Shown here: one piece after another, positions 61,635 to 64,000 of the stretch
Layout: each line of letters begins with the position of its first letter
How positions within the stretch are numbered: the stretch's first letter is position 1
Origin: Flavobacteriales bacterium 33_180_T64
GTDB taxonomy: Bacteria; Bacteroidota; Bacteroidia; Flavobacteriales; Flavobacteriaceae
DNA length: 64,000 bases
Reading direction: 5' to 3'
Assembly: GCA_002162685.1 (NCBI GenBank)
Contig: MAAQ01000012.1
Coordinates: forward strand, 248,001 to 312,000
The notes under the pieces: model-generated
Told to the model about the DNA's origin: nothing
Database searches by the model: none
Seen by the model: only the letters and a program-made list of their open reading frames with translations
Made by a program: the position numbers and the translations under genes

Positions 61635-64000
61635 TATTTATATCATCTAAAACAAGACGTAACTCAGCATAAGTATACTTTTCATCTACCTGGTGCTTTA
61701 AATCTGATAAATTATCAAACTTACTTTTTGGAATAATCTCTTTTAATTCTTTATAATGTTCTTTTGAAATTAAATCTGTAATTTTCACTTCACCAGAAAC
61801 TATAAATGAGGCTAAATGTCCTGTAATTGTATTTATATTTAGTTCCCGTTCATTAGCAATTTCATCGATTGACTTTCCTAATTTAAATAAAGTCAAGGAC
61901 TCTTTTTTTGTATCGCCCTTTTTCCTTTTTGGTTTTTCAAAAATCTCTAACTCTTTTGAAGTCTCTATATCATTTTCATCACAATAGTTTAGAATAACCT
62001 TTAGAATTTCATTTCCATATTTTTCGACACGTACTTTCCCCATACCGCTAATTGCCTTTAATTCAGCTTTATTTGTTGGTAATATTTCACACATTTCGTA
62101 CAATGCTTTTTGAGTGAAAATTTGATAATGTATTAAATCTTCTTGTTGTGCAATTGTATTTCTTAATTCACGAAGTAATTCAAAAAGTTCAATATTGGTA
62201 GTTCCATCGACTACTGTTTTTCTTAGTTTTTTGGGTTTGTTTTTTGATAAAAACACTGATTTCGCTCGTAATTCAAGGAATTTTTTAAAATCAAAACCAT
62301 CCGTAAGATCTTCAAAATATAAAATTTTAGTAGTTAATATTCCTTCCAAAATATCTAAGGGCTTATTAATATCATTTTCAATGGTTTTATTATCAGTAGT
62401 AAAACCTATAGTTTTAAACACATTAAAAATTTTAGTTTTGGTTTCTTTCTCAAAGTAAATTATAGCTTTTTTAAACCGATCTTGAACAATTCCATTTTTC
62501 TGAGGCTCTATATTACTCATAGATAATTCAAGTAATTGTGATTTGAATGAATTACTCACCTTTAATAAAGATGTAACTGCTGTTTTTATTTCATTTAAAG
62601 GGACCTCAAAGTTGCCCTCTATAATTCCTCTATTCTTATAATAAACATCAAGAATTCTTCTAATAGGGTTCAATAAGTCATAAAAATTAAAAATTTCAGA
62701 AATAAGATTTAATTGAAATTCGTACTTAGATTTAATTAAATCATTTTCATCAGGTTGGTTTTCTTCTGCTGATTTGGTAAACGACAAGATACTATCATCA
62801 GTAATAATTTGATTTGAGTTTATCTTACTTTTAAGTACTAAACCTTCTAATGATTTACACCTACTTAAAGCAACATATGTCTGACCATGAGCAAAAGCAC
62901 CTTCGGCATCAATAATAGCTTTTTCAAATGTTAAGCCTTGACTTTTATGTATCGTAATTGACCATGCTAATCGTAAAGGTATTTGAGTATATGATCCTAT
63001 TTTATTCTCTTTTATAGCTTTCGTCTCAGTATCAACAGTATAATTTATGTTTTCCCAAACCTCAGGTGTTGCTACTATATTAAAATCATCATCTGGGCAT
63101 TTTACAATTACTTCATCATTATCTAACAATATGACCTTACCAATTTTCCCATTGAAATAGCGTTTCTCTTCACTACTATCGTTTTTAACGAACATCACTT
63201 GAGCTCCAACCTTTAAAACTAGTATTTCTTTGTTTGGATAAGAGAATTCAGGGAACTTACCATCAATTTTTGCTGTATACGTTTTAGACTTAGTAGACAA
63301 CAAACTTAATTCTGACACATTAACTTGTTCGGCTTTCTTATTGTGAGTCGTTAAAGAAATATAGCCTTCACTATCTTTTGGAGAAAAATCAGATTCATAC
63401 CTTTTATTCAATTCATTGGCTGAAGATTCTGACAATCTATTTGTTCTAATCTCATTTAAAATTTCAATAAACTTAGGATTATCTTGTCTATAAATATGAT
63501 CTAATTCTATAATAATAGGTTGACACATATTATAAGCATGGCTATTAAAGAAAAAAATATTTTTGTAAAAAGGCTTAAGCAAAGACCAATCATTTTCTTT
63601 TATAACTGGTGATAACTGTTGTAAATCTCCAATCATCAATAGCTGAACACCTCCAAAAACTTTATTCTTATCCCTAAACCGTCTTAAAGTTCTGTCAATT
63701 GCATCTAGCAAATCTGCACGAACCATACTAATCTCATCAATTACTAATAAGTCTAATGATTTAATAATATTAATTTTAATTTTACTAAATTTTCTATTAA
63801 AGCTAAATGTACTATCTAACTTATTATTAGGTAAAATAGGACCAAAAGGCATTTGAAAAAAGGAATGTATCGTAACGCCTTTAGCATTAATGGCAGCAAC
63901 ACCTGTAGGCGCAACAATAACCATTCGCTTTAAAGAATCTAATTTCAATTTATGCAAAAAAGTAGTTTTACCAGTTCCTGCTTTACCAGTCAAAAATAAA
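61630..64000 (-). CDS. PIF1-like helicase with HRDC and helix-turn-helix domains, 5' partial
   Basis: At least 789 codons; the N terminus is outside the window, because the frame is open to the edge and LFLTGKAGTGKTT needs preceding residues. Superfamily 1B motifs: Walker A GKAGTGKTT, Walker B VIDEISMVRADLLDAI, IGDLQQLSPV, and the late motifs WSITIHKSQGLTFEKAIID and YVALSRC. A helical linker, an HRDC domain (ELRNTIAQQEDLIHYQIFTQKALYEMCEILP) and a C-terminal HTH (LGKSIDEIANERELNINTITGHLAS) follow. It probably unwinds DNA at difficult structures. A helicase of this domain order is common in Bacteroidota. Confidence 0.9.
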   Translation of the reverse strand, partial: LFLTGKAGTGKTTFLHKLKLDSLKRMVIVAPTGVAAINAKGVTIHSFFQMPFGPILPNNKLDSTFSFNRKFSKIKINIIKSLDLLVIDEISMVRADLLDAIDRTLRRFRDKNKVFGGVQLLMIGDLQQLSPVIKENDWSLLKPFYKNIFFFNSHAYNMCQPIIIELDHIYRQDNPKFIEILNEIRTNRLSESSANELNKRYESDFSPKDSEGYISLTTHNKKAEQVNVSELSLLSTKSKTYTAKIDGKFPEFSYPNKEILVLKVGAQVMFVKNDSSEEKRYFNGKIGKVILLDNDEVIVKCPDDDFNIVATPEVWENINYTVDTETKAIKENKIGSYTQIPLRLAWSITIHKSQGLTFEKAIIDAEGAFAHGQTYVALSRCKSLEGLVLKSKINSNQIITDDSILSFTKSAEENQPDENDLIKSKYEFQLNLISEIFNFYDLLNPIRRILDVYYKNRGIIEGNFEVPLNEIKTAVTSLLKVSNSFKSQLLELSMSNIEPQKNGIVQDRFKKAIIYFEKETKTKIFNVFKTIGFTTDNKTIENDINKPLDILEGILTTKILYFEDLTDGFDFKKFLELRAKSVFLSKNKPKKLRKTVVDGTTNIELFELLRELRNTIAQQEDLIHYQIFTQKALYEMCEILPTNKAELKAISGMGKVRVEKYGNEILKVILNYCDENDIETSKELEIFEKPKRKKGDTKKESLTLFKLGKSIDEIANERELNINTITGHLASFIVSGEVKITDLISKEHYKELKEIIPKSKFDNLSDLKHQVDEKYTYAELRLVLDDINN

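Overview
The window is a stretch of low-GC chromosome from a member of the Flavobacteriaceae (phylum Bacteroidota), probably a marine gliding species. Evidence: the type IX secretion and gliding genes porV, porU and gldJ in their usual order next to murF; C-terminal T9SS sorting domains; an outer-membrane beta-barrel receptor with a carboxypeptidase-like N-terminal domain; a TonB/ExbB/ExbD set; NhaD; and many TAnnTTTG promoter -7 boxes instead of Shine-Dalgarno sequences. The genus cannot be fixed from this window. I see no insertion sequence, prophage, integrase, rRNA or CRISPR array.

Layout. 1-900: end of an ArsR/AHSA1/DUF1059-like operon. 960-8800: acyltransferase E2, glycosyltransferase, recR, a secreted T9SS propeller protein, a sodium:solute symporter and a CoA-binding protein. 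8969-13318: TonB-dependent-type receptor, then a gene-free 540-nt stretch with three successive intrinsic terminators, then a small membrane protein and fabH. 13536-18723: htpG, a secreted transglutaminase-like gene, hypothetical genes and a Crp-type regulator. 18765-20105: a probable small RNA, a VOC protein and a WYL regulator. 20160-25410: vanadium haloperoxidase-like lipoprotein, MOSC protein, an orphan compact VgrG-like protein, a membrane protein and a DEAD-box helicase. 25540-30980: ECF sigma factor with a probable anti-sigma partner, and several small membrane proteins and lipoproteins.

30985-35928: SDR enzyme, M28 peptidase, pyruvate dehydrogenase E2 and E1-alpha, and cytidine deaminase. 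36000-44406: porV-porU, divergent from gldJ-murF. 44509-49169: tRNA-Val and an unusual Hsp70 module (DnaK-like protein, very short GrpE-like protein, and a convergent membrane protein). 49214-56373: folC, tonB, exbD, exbB, nhaD, an amino-acid dehydrogenase and anmK. 56465-61577: acyl-CoA dehydrogenase, then a three-gene secreted-protein cluster containing a seven-fold NGDGF repeat protein. 61630-64000: a PIF1-like helicase running off the window edge.

The clearest candidates for something undescribed are the orphan mini-VgrG (22936-23580), the divergent Hsp70 module (44743-49169), and a family of terminator-linked short transcripts sharing a TGATTAATAGC box at two unlinked sites (11456-11910 and 18765-18862). 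All family assignments come from reading the sequence; no database search was run.
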